Assembly (NCBI RefSeq): GCF_008274785.1
Contig: NZ_VTPU01000014.1
Location: forward strand, 35,788 to 99,787
Reading direction: 5' to 3'
From: Halomonas eurihalina
GTDB taxonomy: Bacteria; Pseudomonadota; Gammaproteobacteria; Pseudomonadales; Halomonadaceae
DNA: 64,000 nt
Under the pieces are notes generated by a model, which made no database searches, was not told where the DNA came from, and was given only the letters and a program-made list of their open reading frames with translations. The translations under genes were made by a program, and so were the position numbers. Positions 11,232 through 21,917 of the stretch are shown in pieces; positions within the stretch are counted from its first letter, which is position 1, and each line of letters starts with the position of its first letter.

Positions 11232-12419
11232 ATGTTTGAATTAGTGGATAGCGCACCTTCTAGCAGTGCGGTTATCAAGGTGATCGGTGTCGGTGGCGGT
11301 GGTGGTAATGCCGTCAACCACATGGTCGAAAGCAGCATCGAAGGCGTGGAGTTCATCTGCGCCAATACCGATGCTCAGGCGCTGAAGAGCGTGTCGGCCA
11401 AGACCGTTCTCCAGCTTGGCAGCGAGATTACCAAGGGCCTGGGCGCTGGCGCCAGCCCCGAGGTCGGGCGCCAGGCGGCCATGGAGGATCGCGAACGCAT
11501 CGCCGAATTGCTGGGCGGTGCCGACATGGTCTTCATTACCGCCGGCATGGGTGGCGGCACCGGAACCGGCGGTGCGCCGGTGGTGGCGCAGGTTGCCAAG
11601 GAGCTCGGCATCCTCACCGTAGCGGTGGTGACCCGGCCTTTCCCCTTCGAGGGGCCCAAGCGGATGCGTTCTGCAGAGGAGGGCATGAAGGAGCTCTCCG
11701 AGCACGTCGACTCGCTGATCACCATTCCCAACGAGAAGCTGCTGTCGGTGCTGGGCAAGAGCGCGAGCCTGTTGTCTGCCTTCAGTGCCGCCAATGATGT
11801 TCTGCTCGGTGCCGTTCAGGGCATTGCCGAGCTGATCACCAGCCCGGGTATCATCAACGTCGACTTCGCCGACGTGCGTACCGTGATGTCCGAGATGGGC
11901 ATGGCGATGATGGGCACGGGAGGCGCCACCGGCGAGAATCGCGCCCGTGAAGCGGCCGAGAAGGCCATTCGCAGCCCCTTGCTCGAGGACATCGACCTGC
12001 ATGGCGCCCGGGGCATCCTGGTCAACATCACGGCCGGTCCGGACCTTTCCATCGGGGAATTCAACGATGTGGGGGCCACGGTTCAGGAATTCGCTTCCCA
12101 GGATGCGACCATCGTCGTCGGTACGTCCATCGACATGGAAATGAGCGACGAGTTGCGCGTCACCGTGGTGGCCGCCGGTCTGGATGGCCAGCAGCGCCAG
12201 GCATCGTCGGCGAGCCGTGAGACGACCCGCCGCAGCGATGCGGCCGCGGTCCGGCAGCAGGCTGCCGCCAGCCGTGCCCAGCAGAATCGCTCTGCCGCCG
12301 CATCCAGGCCCGAACCGCAGGAGTCTCAGCGTTCGCAGCCGCAGCCGGAATCGCGCAAGTCCCAGGAGCTGGATGATTACCTGGACATTCCGGCCTTCCT
12401 GCGCCGCCAGGCCGATTGA
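11232..12419 (+). CDS. ftsZ: Cell division protein FtsZ
   Basis: The tubulin-like GTPase that forms the Z ring, 395 residues. The N-terminal GTP-binding domain shows [13 protein letters not shown] and the tubulin signature [10 protein letters not shown]. The T7-loop region [15 protein letters not shown] carries the catalytic-type aspartates. After the globular core (to about residue 315) a Gln/Ser/Arg-rich linker leads to the conserved tail [12 protein letters not shown], which binds FtsA and ZipA. Position after ftsA is standard. Confidence 0.98.
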   Translation: MFELVDSAPSSSAVIKVIGVGGGGGNAVNHMVESSIEGVEFICANTDAQALKSVSAKTVLQLGSEITKGLGAGASPEVGRQAAMEDRERIAELLGGADMVFITAGMGGGTGTGGAPVVAQVAKELGILTVAVVTRPFPFEGPKRMRSAEEGMKELSEHVDSLITIPNEKLLSVLGKSASLLSAFSAANDVLLGAVQGIAELITSPGIINVDFADVRTVMSEMGMAMMGTGGATGENRAREAAEKAIRSPLLEDIDLHGARGILVNITAGPDLSIGEFNDVGATVQEFASQDATIVVGTSIDMEMSDELRVTVVAAGLDGQQRQASSASRETTRRSDAAAVRQQAAASRAQQNRSAAASRPEPQESQRSQPQPESRKSQELDDYLDIPAFLRRQAD

Positions 12420-12462
12420 CGCGGGCTATTGTTCGCATAGGCAGTAGTCGATGATGTTATTT

Positions 12463-12491
12463 TTGTTGAAACGTGCGTTCGGTGTTATAGT
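12463..12491 (+). promoter_or_regulatory. lpxC promoter
   Basis: TTGTTG at 12463-12468 and TATAGT at 12486-12491 are separated by 17 nt in the ftsZ-lpxC gap. Transcription would start near 12498, giving a leader of about 34 nt before the lpxC ATG. The transcribed leader begins with an 11-nt palindrome, TTGATAATCAA (12501-12511). Confidence 0.65.
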
Positions 12492-12531
12492 GAACGGTGT
12501 TTGATAATCAACGACTGCCTGGCGAACGCCC

Positions 12532-13443
12532 ATGATTAGACAACGCACGCTCAAGAACGTCATTCGCGCCACTGGCGTCGGCCTGCATTCGGGCAAGAAG
12601 GTCTACCTGACCCTCCGCCCCGCACCCGTCGACACTGGCATCGTCTTCGTGCGCACCGACCTGGAGCCCGAAGTACAGATTCCGGCTCGCGCCGAGAACG
12701 TCACTGACACGACCCTGTGCACGGCCCTGTCGCAGGACGGTGTCAAGGTGGCGACCGTCGAGCACCTGATGTCGGCCCTGGCCGGGCTCGGCATCGACAA
12801 TGCCTATGTCGATGTCAGCGCGCCCGAGGTGCCGATCATGGACGGTAGCGCCGGACCCTTCGTGTTTCTCATCCAGTCGGCGGGCATCGCCGAGCAGGAT
12901 GCGCCGAAGCAATTCATCCGTATCAAGCGTGAAGTGGTGGTGCGCGAGGGCGACAAGGAAGCGATGTTCCTGCCTCATCAGGGCTTCAAGGTTTCCTTCG
13001 CCATCGACTTCGACCACCCGGTGTTCGAGGACCAGAAGCAGACCGCCACGGTCGACTTCTCCACGACGTCTTTCGTCAAGGAAGTGTCCCGTGCCCGCAC
13101 GTTTGGCTTCATGCGCGATCTCGAACATCTGCGCTCGAACAATCTGGCGCTGGGTGGCAGCCTCGATAACGCCATCGTGGTCGATGATTACCGCATCGTG
13201 AACGAGGGCGGGCTGCGCTACGACGACGAGTTCGTCAAACACAAGGTGCTGGATGCCATCGGTGATCTCTACCAGTTGGGTCACAGCCTGATCGGTGAGT
13301 TTCGTGGCGTGAAATCCGGCCATGCGCTCAATAATCAGCTGTGCCGAGCCTTGATGGCCAATCCTCAGGCCTGGGAAATCGTCACTTTCGAGGATGATAC
13401 CCAGAAGGCCCCGATCTCCTACGCGGCGCCCGCCATGGCGTGA
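12532..13443 (+). CDS. lpxC: UDP-3-O-acyl-N-acetylglucosamine deacetylase LpxC
   Basis: The zinc-dependent, committed step of lipid A synthesis, 303 residues. It deacetylates UDP-3-O-acyl-GlcNAc in the cytoplasm. Zinc ligands are visible: His in VEHLMSAL (about H78) and the His and Asp of the later [15 protein letters not shown] region (about H237, D241). [10 protein letters not shown] is also typical. Length is normal. It has its own promoter upstream and a strong terminator downstream, so it is transcribed separately from ftsZ, as is common in gammaproteobacteria. In E. coli LpxC is controlled by FtsH proteolysis; nothing in the sequence tests that here. Confidence 0.98.
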   Translation: MIRQRTLKNVIRATGVGLHSGKKVYLTLRPAPVDTGIVFVRTDLEPEVQIPARAENVTDTTLCTALSQDGVKVATVEHLMSALAGLGIDNAYVDVSAPEVPIMDGSAGPFVFLIQSAGIAEQDAPKQFIRIKREVVVREGDKEAMFLPHQGFKVSFAIDFDHPVFEDQKQTATVDFSTTSFVKEVSRARTFGFMRDLEHLRSNNLALGGSLDNAIVVDDYRIVNEGGLRYDDEFVKHKVLDAIGDLYQLGHSLIGEFRGVKSGHALNNQLCRALMANPQAWEIVTFEDDTQKAPISYAAPAMA

Positions 13444-13479
13444 GGTCACGCAGGGTGTTTCGCTGTAATGCAGTCCTTG

Positions 13480-13506
13480 AACGCCGCCCTTGCTGGGCGG
13501 CGTTTT
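13480..13506 (+). terminator. Rho-independent terminator after lpxC
   Basis: A perfect 10-bp GC-rich stem (13480-13489 with 13495-13504) has a 5-nt loop and continues into a short T run (TTTT at 13503-13506). It lies 36 nt after the lpxC stop and separates it from the convergent dciA. Confidence 0.8.
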
Positions 13507-13543
13507 CGTATGGGCGTTCGGTAGCGTAGGTGTCGGCGGGTGA

Positions 13544-13999
13544 TCAGGTTTCCGCGTGCGACGCGAGGCGCTCCAGGGCGCGCTTCAGGCGCGGGTTGTC
13601 GACGTCGGCGGCACAGCTGGACAGTTCGTCGGCGGCGCGTGAGGGGAGACGTCGTGTCTGGCGTAGCGGCGCCTTCGGCGGGCGGACCGGCCTGACCTTG
13701 AGGTCGAAGCCGCTGACCGCCTCGAAGCCGGCGAGCTCATGCAGTCGCTTCAGAAGGCGCGGTTGTTCGTAGCGGAGTCTCGTCAGCCAGGTGGCGCGGT
13801 CGGTGATCAGGGTCAGCCGGCCCTCCCGGAAGCCTCCGACGTAAAGATGCTCGCCGAGTTCGATGGGAAGCTGGGCCCGCAGGTGGTCCTGGGCACGCTC
13901 GATCAACCGTGCCATTTGCATCAGTGACCCGAGCTCGCCCCGGCCCTCCAGGAGTCTCGACATGGGCTGTGCTCGGAACCGCTTAACCTTTATACTCAT
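13544..13999 (-). CDS. dciA: DciA-family (DUF721) DnaB helicase loader
   Basis: A DUF721 protein. DciA is the ancestral loader or operator of the replicative helicase DnaB in bacteria lacking DnaC. In Pseudomonas the DUF721 gene also sits between lpxC and secA, which supports the call. The N-terminal half has the family pattern with hydrophobic helices and LREGRLTLI-type strand (GFREGRLTLITDRATWLTRLRYEQPRLL is split over about residues 55-82). The C-terminal half is basic and Pro-rich. I chose the ATG at 13999 (151 residues, MSIKVKRF); an ATG at 14038 would add 13 residues. It converges on lpxC and diverges from the small ORF before secA. Confidence 0.8.
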   Translation of the reverse strand: MSIKVKRFRAQPMSRLLEGRGELGSLMQMARLIERAQDHLRAQLPIELGEHLYVGGFREGRLTLITDRATWLTRLRYEQPRLLKRLHELAGFEAVSGFDLKVRPVRPPKAPLRQTRRLPSRAADELSSCAADVDNPRLKRALERLASHAET

Positions 14000-14108
14000 C
14001 AGCTTGATTCTCGGGGTAATCCCCCTGACATGATGCATGGTCGTCTCGCCGGACGTTGGCGACCGTCAGATAGCTAGAGCCTAGCACGCACGGGAGTTTC
14101 TCGACAGC

Positions 14109-14474
14109 ATGGCCACCACGCTCACCGCGGACACTCGCGCCCCAGCGGCGCCATCGCGACGCCCTCGTGGGGCGCCGGCGCGTTGGTGGTTGGCCAGTTT
14201 GCTGGTGGGCTGCCTGCTGCCAGCCGGACTGTCCCAGGCCGAATGGCGCCCCATCGAGCGTGTTGTGCAGATGTGCATCCTGGCGCCGGCCCTGATCCGT
14301 GCCAGCTCACAGCTTCAGGCCAGGCGTCGGTCGCGTCGCCGCTGGCCGTCCCGGGTAGCGCCGTATCGCCCCACCGGGCAGCCCCGCCCGGTGGTATCTC
14401 GCGAACCGCTGCGCGCCGTCGCTGCCCATGATGTCCTGACCCGCCGTGGCCCGCCATCCTCCGTGAGTGGATGA
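14109..14474 (+). CDS. SecM-like secretion-monitor peptide candidate upstream of secA
   Basis: A 121-codon ORF in the position of E. coli secM, ending 60 nt before secA. Codon third positions are strongly GC, like the neighbouring genes. The N-terminus looks like a Sec signal: basic RRPRGAPAR, hydrophobic core WWLASLLVGCLLPAGL and a possible cleavage site LSQA-E near residue 44. An LVGC lipobox-like match also exists. The rest is Arg/Pro-rich. Near the C-terminus lies R112-R113-G114-P115, with the spacing of Arg163-x-Gly165-Pro166 in SecM, but the SecM Trp and Phe are absent. The mRNA just before this motif can pair with the secA ribosome-binding site. I do not recognise a named family; arrest function is inference. 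A GGGAG lies 12 nt before the ATG, somewhat far. Confidence 0.55.
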   Translation: MATTLTADTRAPAAPSRRPRGAPARWWLASLLVGCLLPAGLSQAEWRPIERVVQMCILAPALIRASSQLQARRRSRRRWPSRVAPYRPTGQPRPVVSREPLRAVAAHDVLTRRGPPSSVSG

Positions 14475-14534
14475 GCGACGAAGCGGCCGTGCCCGAGTGC
14501 CGGCCGGATGCCACATGTAGTGACAGGACCCTTC

Positions 14535-14537
<3 letters not shown>
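14427..14537 (+). promoter_or_regulatory. Potential RNA helix masking secA translation start
   Basis: CATGA (14427-14431) is complementary to TCATG (14533-14537), which includes the secA AUG. GTCCTG (14433-14438) is complementary to CAGGAC (14524-14529), which includes the secA AGGA Shine-Dalgarno. The two helices are separated by a 1x3 internal loop. The enclosed loop contains another hairpin (14484-14489 with 14501-14506). The left arm is codons 107-110 of the upstream ORF, just before its RRGP motif, so a ribosome paused there would open the helix. Confidence 0.45.
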
Positions 14538-17264
<2,727 letters not shown>

Positions 17265-17326
17265 TGGCCACGAGGCCCGAGTGACGAGATCCGAGCCACG
17301 ACAACCTTGCTTTGGACTTGGGGGGA

Positions 17327-17348
17327 CGAAGCTCGAAGCTCGAAGCTC
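17327..17348. repeat. Heptamer tandem repeat (CGAAGCT x3)
   Basis: Three perfect copies of CGAAGCT lie in the secA-argJ gap, just before the argJ ribosome-binding site. Upstream in the same gap are looser relatives such as CGAGCCACGA. The reverse complement of this heptamer is repeated at 19734-19772. Confidence 0.8.
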
Positions 17349-17371
17349 AACTGAATACAGGAGAACTCAGC

Positions 17372-18601
17372 ATGGCGGTGGGCGAGACGCATTTCCCGGC
17401 AATGCCCCGGATCGAAGGGTTACGGCTGGGTGCAGCGATGTCCGGCATCAAGACGGCGCACCGTCGTGACCTGGTGGTGATCGAGGTGCCGGAAGGCGCC
17501 GCCGTGTCCGGTACCTTCACGCGCAATGCCTTTTGTGCGGCTCCGGTGACGGTGGCTCGTGAACACTTGGCAGCCTGTGCCACCCGCGGCACGGCACCGC
17601 GCTATCTGGTGATCAATACCGGCAACGCCAATGCCGGGACGGGCGAGACAGGCCTGCGCGATGCTCGGGCCACCTGTACCGAGCTGGCCGGTCTCGTCGA
17701 TGTGGAGGCGACCTCGGTGCTGCCGTTTTCCACCGGCGTGATCGGCGAAACGCTCCCCATGGAACGGCTGCTGGCAGGGTTGCCCGAGGCGCTGCGTGCC
17801 CTGGATGACGGTCCCGCAGGCTGGGCGGCGGCGGGTGAGGGAATCCTCACCACCGATACTCGCCCCAAGGGGGCCAGCGTCACGCTGCCCCTGGGTGACG
17901 AGACCATCACTATCAACGGCATCAGCAAGGGCTCGGGCATGATCAAGCCGAACATGGCGACCATGCTGGGTTTCGTGGCCACCGATGCGGCCATCGCGCC
18001 GGCCGTGCTGGACGAAGTGCTGCGCGGGGCCGTGGATCAGTCCTTCAACTGCATCACCGTGGATGGTGATACCTCCACCAATGATGCCTGCATGCTGATC
18101 GCCACGGGGCGTGGCGCGGCAGTGAACGATGAGCATCGCCTGGCCGTGTTCCGCGAAGGTCTGCAGCGGGTGATGAACGAGCTGGCACAGGCCATCGTGC
18201 GTGACGGCGAGGGTGCAACCAAGTTCGTTACCCTCCAGGTGGATGGCGCGGTAACCCGCGACGAGGCATTGGATGTGGCTTTCACGGTGGCGCATTCGCC
18301 GTTGGTCAAGACGGCACTGGCGGCCAGCGATGCCAACTGGGGGCGGATTCTCGCCGCCGTGGGCCGAGCGCCGGTGGCGGATTTCGATGTGTCTCGGGTG
18401 ACCATCGATCTCGGTGGCGTGCGCCTGGTCGAGCAGGGTGGATGCGCGCCGGGTTACACCGAGGAAGCCGGTAGTGAGGTCATGGCCCAGGAAGAGATCG
18501 GCATTCGCATCGACCTGGGACGTGGCGACCGCGGTGCCACCGTATGGACCACGGACCTGACACGGGAATATGTCGCTATCAATGCCGACTACCGTAGCTG
18601 A
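17372..18601 (+). CDS. argJ: Bifunctional ornithine acetyltransferase / N-acetylglutamate synthase ArgJ
   Basis: A 409-residue enzyme of the cyclic arginine pathway. It moves the acetyl group from N-acetylornithine to glutamate and may also make N-acetylglutamate from acetyl-CoA. The precursor self-cleaves before a conserved threonine; here this is T197 in KPNMATMLGF. Other family blocks are NTGNANAGTG, STGVIGE and the SPLVKTALAASDANWGRI region near the C-terminus. The start at 17372 is chosen because AGGAGA lies 7 nt upstream. Position after secA matches the Pseudomonas order. In-frame codons upstream run into repeat DNA and are unlikely to be translated. Confidence 0.96.
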   Translation: MAVGETHFPAMPRIEGLRLGAAMSGIKTAHRRDLVVIEVPEGAAVSGTFTRNAFCAAPVTVAREHLAACATRGTAPRYLVINTGNANAGTGETGLRDARATCTELAGLVDVEATSVLPFSTGVIGETLPMERLLAGLPEALRALDDGPAGWAAAGEGILTTDTRPKGASVTLPLGDETITINGISKGSGMIKPNMATMLGFVATDAAIAPAVLDEVLRGAVDQSFNCITVDGDTSTNDACMLIATGRGAAVNDEHRLAVFREGLQRVMNELAQAIVRDGEGATKFVTLQVDGAVTRDEALDVAFTVAHSPLVKTALAASDANWGRILAAVGRAPVADFDVSRVTIDLGGVRLVEQGGCAPGYTEEAGSEVMAQEEIGIRIDLGRGDRGATVWTTDLTREYVAINADYRS

Positions 18602-18680
18602 GAGGCGGGCGACAGCGTTCGCGAGTCGATGAGCCCCATAGCAATCCCCGCCGCACGCGGCGGAAACGTTGGAAAGGTAA

Positions 18681-19637
18681 ATGAACGCAATGGTGAAAAG
18701 AAGGGTGCATGTGGCGGCTGCCGCCATCATCAGCGCCGATGGTCGTGAAGTATTACTCGCCCGGCGTCCGTCCAATGTGGATCAAGGCGGTCTCTGGGAA
18801 TTTCCCGGTGGCAAGCTGGCACCCTACGAGACCGGCCTGGAAGCGCTGAAGCGCGAGTTGCACGAAGAGCTGGGCGTGGAGATTCGTCGTGCCCAGCCGT
18901 TGATTCGCATCCATCATGAATACGCCGACAAGCACGTGTTGCTCGATGTCTGGCAGGTGCATGATTTCGCCGGCGAGCCTTTCGGACGCGAGGGGCAGGC
19001 GGTGCGCTGGGTGCCCATGGAAGAGCTGCATAGCTATCCATTCCCCGCCGCCAATCTGCCGATCCTACGCGCGGTGATGCTGCCCACCGAGTACCTGATC
19101 AGTGCCGAGGAAGACGACGAGGACGTATTCCTGGAGCGTTTGGAGCGCGCCATGCGCGAGGATAGCGTTCGCCTGGTGCAACTGCGCGCCAAAACGCTGG
19201 ATGAAGACGCCTATGTGGCTCGGGCCGAGCAGGCGCTGGCCTTGTGCCGGCGTTTCGGGGCGCGCCTGATGCTCAACGGCGAGCCGTCCCTGCTGGAGCG
19301 GGTGGACGCCGACGGTATCCATCTGACCAGTGATCGGATGATGAGCCTGGAACGCCGGCCGATCAGCGAGGAGAAGTGGCTCTCGGCATCGACGCATGAT
19401 CAAGTGCAACTGACCCAGGCCCACCGGATCGGCTGCGATTTCGTCACGCTCTCGCCGTTGCGCACCACGCCCTCGCATCCCGAGGTGGCGCCGATCGGCT
19501 GGCACGATTTCCAGCAGCTCGTCGAGCATGCCGGCATGCCGGTCTTCGCGCTGGGCGGCATGACGCGCCATGATGCCAACCATGCGCGGGCCGTCGGCGC
19601 CCAGGGCATCGCATCGATCCGCGATTTCTGGAAGTGA
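18681..19637 (+). CDS. Nudix hydrolase (MutT) fused to a ThiE/TenI-like domain
   Basis: A 318-residue fusion. Residues about 8-130 form a MutT-like Nudix domain with a complete Nudix box starting at GGKLAPYE and containing REL-x-EELG; MutT removes 8-oxo-dGTP from the nucleotide pool. Residues about 140-318 resemble thiamine-phosphate synthase/TenI TIM barrels, with LVQLRAKTLDEDAY, GADG-like DADGIHLTS, and FALGGM near the end. The same fusion occurs in Pseudomonas next to argJ. The second domain has an unclear role; its C-terminus is short for ThiE. A GGAAAGG lies just before the ATG. A 6-bp hairpin with no T run (18648-18663) separates it from argJ. Confidence 0.9.
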   Translation: MNAMVKRRVHVAAAAIISADGREVLLARRPSNVDQGGLWEFPGGKLAPYETGLEALKRELHEELGVEIRRAQPLIRIHHEYADKHVLLDVWQVHDFAGEPFGREGQAVRWVPMEELHSYPFPAANLPILRAVMLPTEYLISAEEDDEDVFLERLERAMREDSVRLVQLRAKTLDEDAYVARAEQALALCRRFGARLMLNGEPSLLERVDADGIHLTSDRMMSLERRPISEEKWLSASTHDQVQLTQAHRIGCDFVTLSPLRTTPSHPEVAPIGWHDFQQLVEHAGMPVFALGGMTRHDANHARAVGAQGIASIRDFWK

Positions 19638-19673
19638 CCGGCTTCGCCGGAGCTGTAAGCGATAAGCTGTAAG

Positions 19674-19705
19674 AAAAACCCTCCCGGCGATGCCGCGGAG
19701 GGTTT
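19674..19705. terminator. Bidirectional terminator between the Nudix gene and aguB
   Basis: A 9-bp stem (19676-19684 with 19697-19705) is extended by an inner 4-bp stem. On the minus strand it is followed by TTTTTCTT, a good terminator for aguA-aguB. On the plus strand the tail is TTTGATGTTT, weaker but usable for the Nudix gene. Confidence 0.75.
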
Positions 19706-19733
19706 GATGTTTCTGAGGGAGGATCGGCATGCT

Positions 19734-19772
19734 GCTTCGAGCTTCGAGCTTCGAGCTTCGAGCTTCGAGCTT
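19734..19772. repeat. Heptamer tandem repeat (GCTTCGA x5.6)
   Basis: Five perfect copies of GCTTCGA plus GCTT lie between the terminator and the aguB stop. The unit is the reverse complement of the heptamer at 17327-17348. Related sequence occurs at 42991-43065 and 59786-59871. Confidence 0.9.
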
Positions 19773-19815
19773 GTGGGAGACGGTGCTTGCCTCTCGCATC
19801 CCGTACGCTTCGAAG

Positions 19816-20718
19816 CTAGTCCCGGTAGCGTCGCGTCAGGTCACCATAGGCATCGATGCGCCGGTCGCGAAGGAAGGGCCAGATGCGTCGGGTTTCTTCT
19901 CCGCGCTCCAGGTCCAGGGTGACCAGCAGGCGTTCAGCCTGTTCGCCGCCATGGCCCAGCAGTTCGCCCTGGGGGCCGCAGATGAAGCTGCCGCCCCAGA
20001 AGTCGATGCCCGGGCCGACGCCGGAAAGATCCGCTTCGTGGCCGACCCGGTTGGCCACGATCACCGGCAGGCCGTTGGCCACGGCGTGACTGCGCTGGAT
20101 CAGTGTCCAGGCGTCCTTTTGGCGGGTCTTTTCGTCATTGTCATCCGGCGGGTGCCAGCCGATGGCGGTGGGGTAGAGCAGCAATTCGGCGCCGGCCATG
20201 GCCATCAGGCGGGCGGCTTCCGGATACCACTGATCCCAGCACACCAACACGCCGAGCCGTCCCACCGAGGTGTCGATGGGCGCAAAGCCCTGGCCGCGTT
20301 CCGCGTCGTGATCCCCGGGCGTAAAGTAGAACTTCTCGTAGAAGCCCGGATCGTCGGGAATGTGCATCTTGCGGTAGTGCCCGACCCGGCCGTGCTCGCG
20401 GTCATAGACCACGGCGGTATTGTGGTAGATGCCCGGGGCGCGGCGCTCGAACAGGGACCCCATCAGCACGATGCCGAGTTCGGCCGCCAAGGCCGCCAGG
20501 CGTTGCCCGGTGGGGCCGTCCAACGGTTCGGCCAGCTCGAACAGCTCGGGATCCTCGTACTGACAGAAGTAATGGGTGGCGTGCAGCTCCTGGAGCACCA
20601 CCAGCTCGGCACCGGCCGCGGCGAGTTCGCGGATACCGGCTTCGCTTTCGGCGAGGCTGCGTGACTTGTCGGGGCAGGCGGCCTGCTGGACGAGGCCGAC
20701 CTTGAGGGTGCGTGTCAT
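19816..20718 (-). CDS. aguB: N-carbamoylputrescine amidase
   Basis: A 300-residue nitrilase-superfamily enzyme that hydrolyses N-carbamoylputrescine to putrescine, CO2 and ammonia in the cytoplasm. The catalytic Glu-Lys-Cys triad is visible: E44 in VLQELHATHYF, K117 in YRKMHIPDD and C160 in GVLVCWDQWYPE. Length and the C-terminal FLRDRRIDAYGDL block fit AguB. Its ATG overlaps the aguA stop by 4 nt, so the two enzymes of the agmatine route are translationally coupled. A terminator follows at 19674-19705. Confidence 0.95.
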   Translation of the reverse strand: MTRTLKVGLVQQAACPDKSRSLAESEAGIRELAAAGAELVVLQELHATHYFCQYEDPELFELAEPLDGPTGQRLAALAAELGIVLMGSLFERRAPGIYHNTAVVYDREHGRVGHYRKMHIPDDPGFYEKFYFTPGDHDAERGQGFAPIDTSVGRLGVLVCWDQWYPEAARLMAMAGAELLLYPTAIGWHPPDDNDEKTRQKDAWTLIQRSHAVANGLPVIVANRVGHEADLSGVGPGIDFWGGSFICGPQGELLGHGGEQAERLLVTLDLERGEETRRIWPFLRDRRIDAYGDLTRRYRD

Positions 20719-21773
20719 GAGCCTTCTCCTTCGCTGCGGCGCTCGAGGGTGCCGCGTGGCAGTTGCATGGTCAGGCAGTGCAGGCTGCCATGTTGGCGGA
20801 TCATCGTGGAGGCGTCGATGGGCACGATGTCGCGCTCCGGGAAAGTCGCGGCGAGTGCCGTGAGGGCGAGCGTATCGGCGGCATCGCCGTAGATCGGCAC
20901 CAGGACCGCGCCATTGATGATCAGGAAGTTGGCGTAGGTGGCAGGCAGCCGGTGGCCGTCCTCGGGATCGAAGCAGGGCGCTGGCCAGGGGAGTGCGACC
21001 AGTCGGTAGGGCGAGCCGTCCGCCTGTCGCAAGGCACGCAGCTCGGTTTCCATGGCCGCGAGTTCGGGGTAATGGGGATCGCTGGGATCGTCGCAGCGCA
21101 CGTAGGCGATGGTAGTGGGGTCGCAGAAGCGCGCCAGGGTGTCCACGTGGCTGTCGGTGTCGTCGCCTTCCAGGTGGCCATGGCGCAGCCAGAGCACCCG
21201 TTCGATGCCGAGATCCGCGGCCAGGCGTGCCTCGATGTCTCGTCGGTCGAGGCCGGGGTTGCGGTTGTCGTTGAGCAGGCAGGCCTCGGTGGTCAGCAGG
21301 GTGCCTTCACCGTCGGTATCGATGGCGCCGCCTTCCAGGACCAGGTCGCGCGAGTGCAGTGGGCAGGCATAGACACCGGCGGCGTGGAGGCGCCGCGTCA
21401 GGCTGTCGTCGCGGGCGGCCTCGAATTTGCCGCCCCAGCCGGTGAACACATAATCCAGCAGCAGGGGCGTACCATTCTGCTCGACGGCCAGGGGGCCATG
21501 GTCGCGGGCCCAGGTATCGTCGGCCTCGGCGACGACCAGGTGCAGGCGATCAGCCGGGATGCCGAGCCGGGTGAAGCATTCTGAAAGCCGGCCCCGGGCA
21601 GTGACGTCGGGCACGGCGATCAAGACCGTCTGGTAGCGGGCAATGGCGGCCACCAGGCGTTCGAGGCTCGCTTCGATGCGCTCCAGCAAGGGCGCCCAGT
21701 CACTGTCGGGGCTGGGCCAGGTGAGTTGCACGGCGTCCTGGGGCGCCCATTCGGGCAACAGGCGATTGGCCAT
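20715..21773 (-). CDS. aguA: Agmatine deiminase
   Basis: A 352-residue guanidino-group hydrolase (PAD_porph family) that converts agmatine to N-carbamoylputrescine and ammonia. Family motifs are AVQLTWPSPDSDW at the N-terminus, ADDTWARDHGP, LEGGAIDTDGEG, GHLEGDDTDSHVD and the C-terminal catalytic cysteine near residue 333 in HGSLHCLTMQ. A GAGG lies about 8 nt before the ATG. A promoter with 17-nt spacing is visible upstream. With AguB it makes putrescine from arginine-derived agmatine. Confidence 0.95.
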   Translation of the reverse strand: MANRLLPEWAPQDAVQLTWPSPDSDWAPLLERIEASLERLVAAIARYQTVLIAVPDVTARGRLSECFTRLGIPADRLHLVVAEADDTWARDHGPLAVEQNGTPLLLDYVFTGWGGKFEAARDDSLTRRLHAAGVYACPLHSRDLVLEGGAIDTDGEGTLLTTEACLLNDNRNPGLDRRDIEARLAADLGIERVLWLRHGHLEGDDTDSHVDTLARFCDPTTIAYVRCDDPSDPHYPELAAMETELRALRQADGSPYRLVALPWPAPCFDPEDGHRLPATYANFLIINGAVLVPIYGDAADTLALTALAATFPERDIVPIDASTMIRQHGSLHCLTMQLPRGTLERRSEGEGS

Positions 21774-21805
21774 GGGGCTGCCTCATTGAGGTGTCGGAAT
21801 GCGCG

Positions 21806-21834
21806 AATGTAGGCTGGCGCAACCGATGATGCAA
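21806..21834 (-). promoter_or_regulatory. aguAB promoter
   Basis: On the minus strand TTGCAT (21829-21834) and TACATT (21806-21811) are 17 nt apart. The start would be near 21799, about 26 nt before the aguA ATG. A small palindrome, CCTCATTGAGG (21781-21791), covers the ribosome-binding site region and could be an operator. Confidence 0.5.
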
Positions 21835-21917
21835 GGATCGCGCAAATGCAGGGGCGGGGCGATGCACCCTGGACCAAAAACCCTTACCATGAGCGCCCGC
21901 CGACAAGGAACGCTGAT

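Noticed and set aside
18648..18663. GC-rich hairpin between argJ and the Nudix gene as a terminator
   Set aside because: The stem is 6-7 bp with no T run after it (GAAACGTT), so I do not call termination.
19729..20664. Plus-strand open frame beginning in the heptamer repeat
   Set aside because: It is antisense to aguB, whose catalytic residues are intact; the frame has no homologous features.
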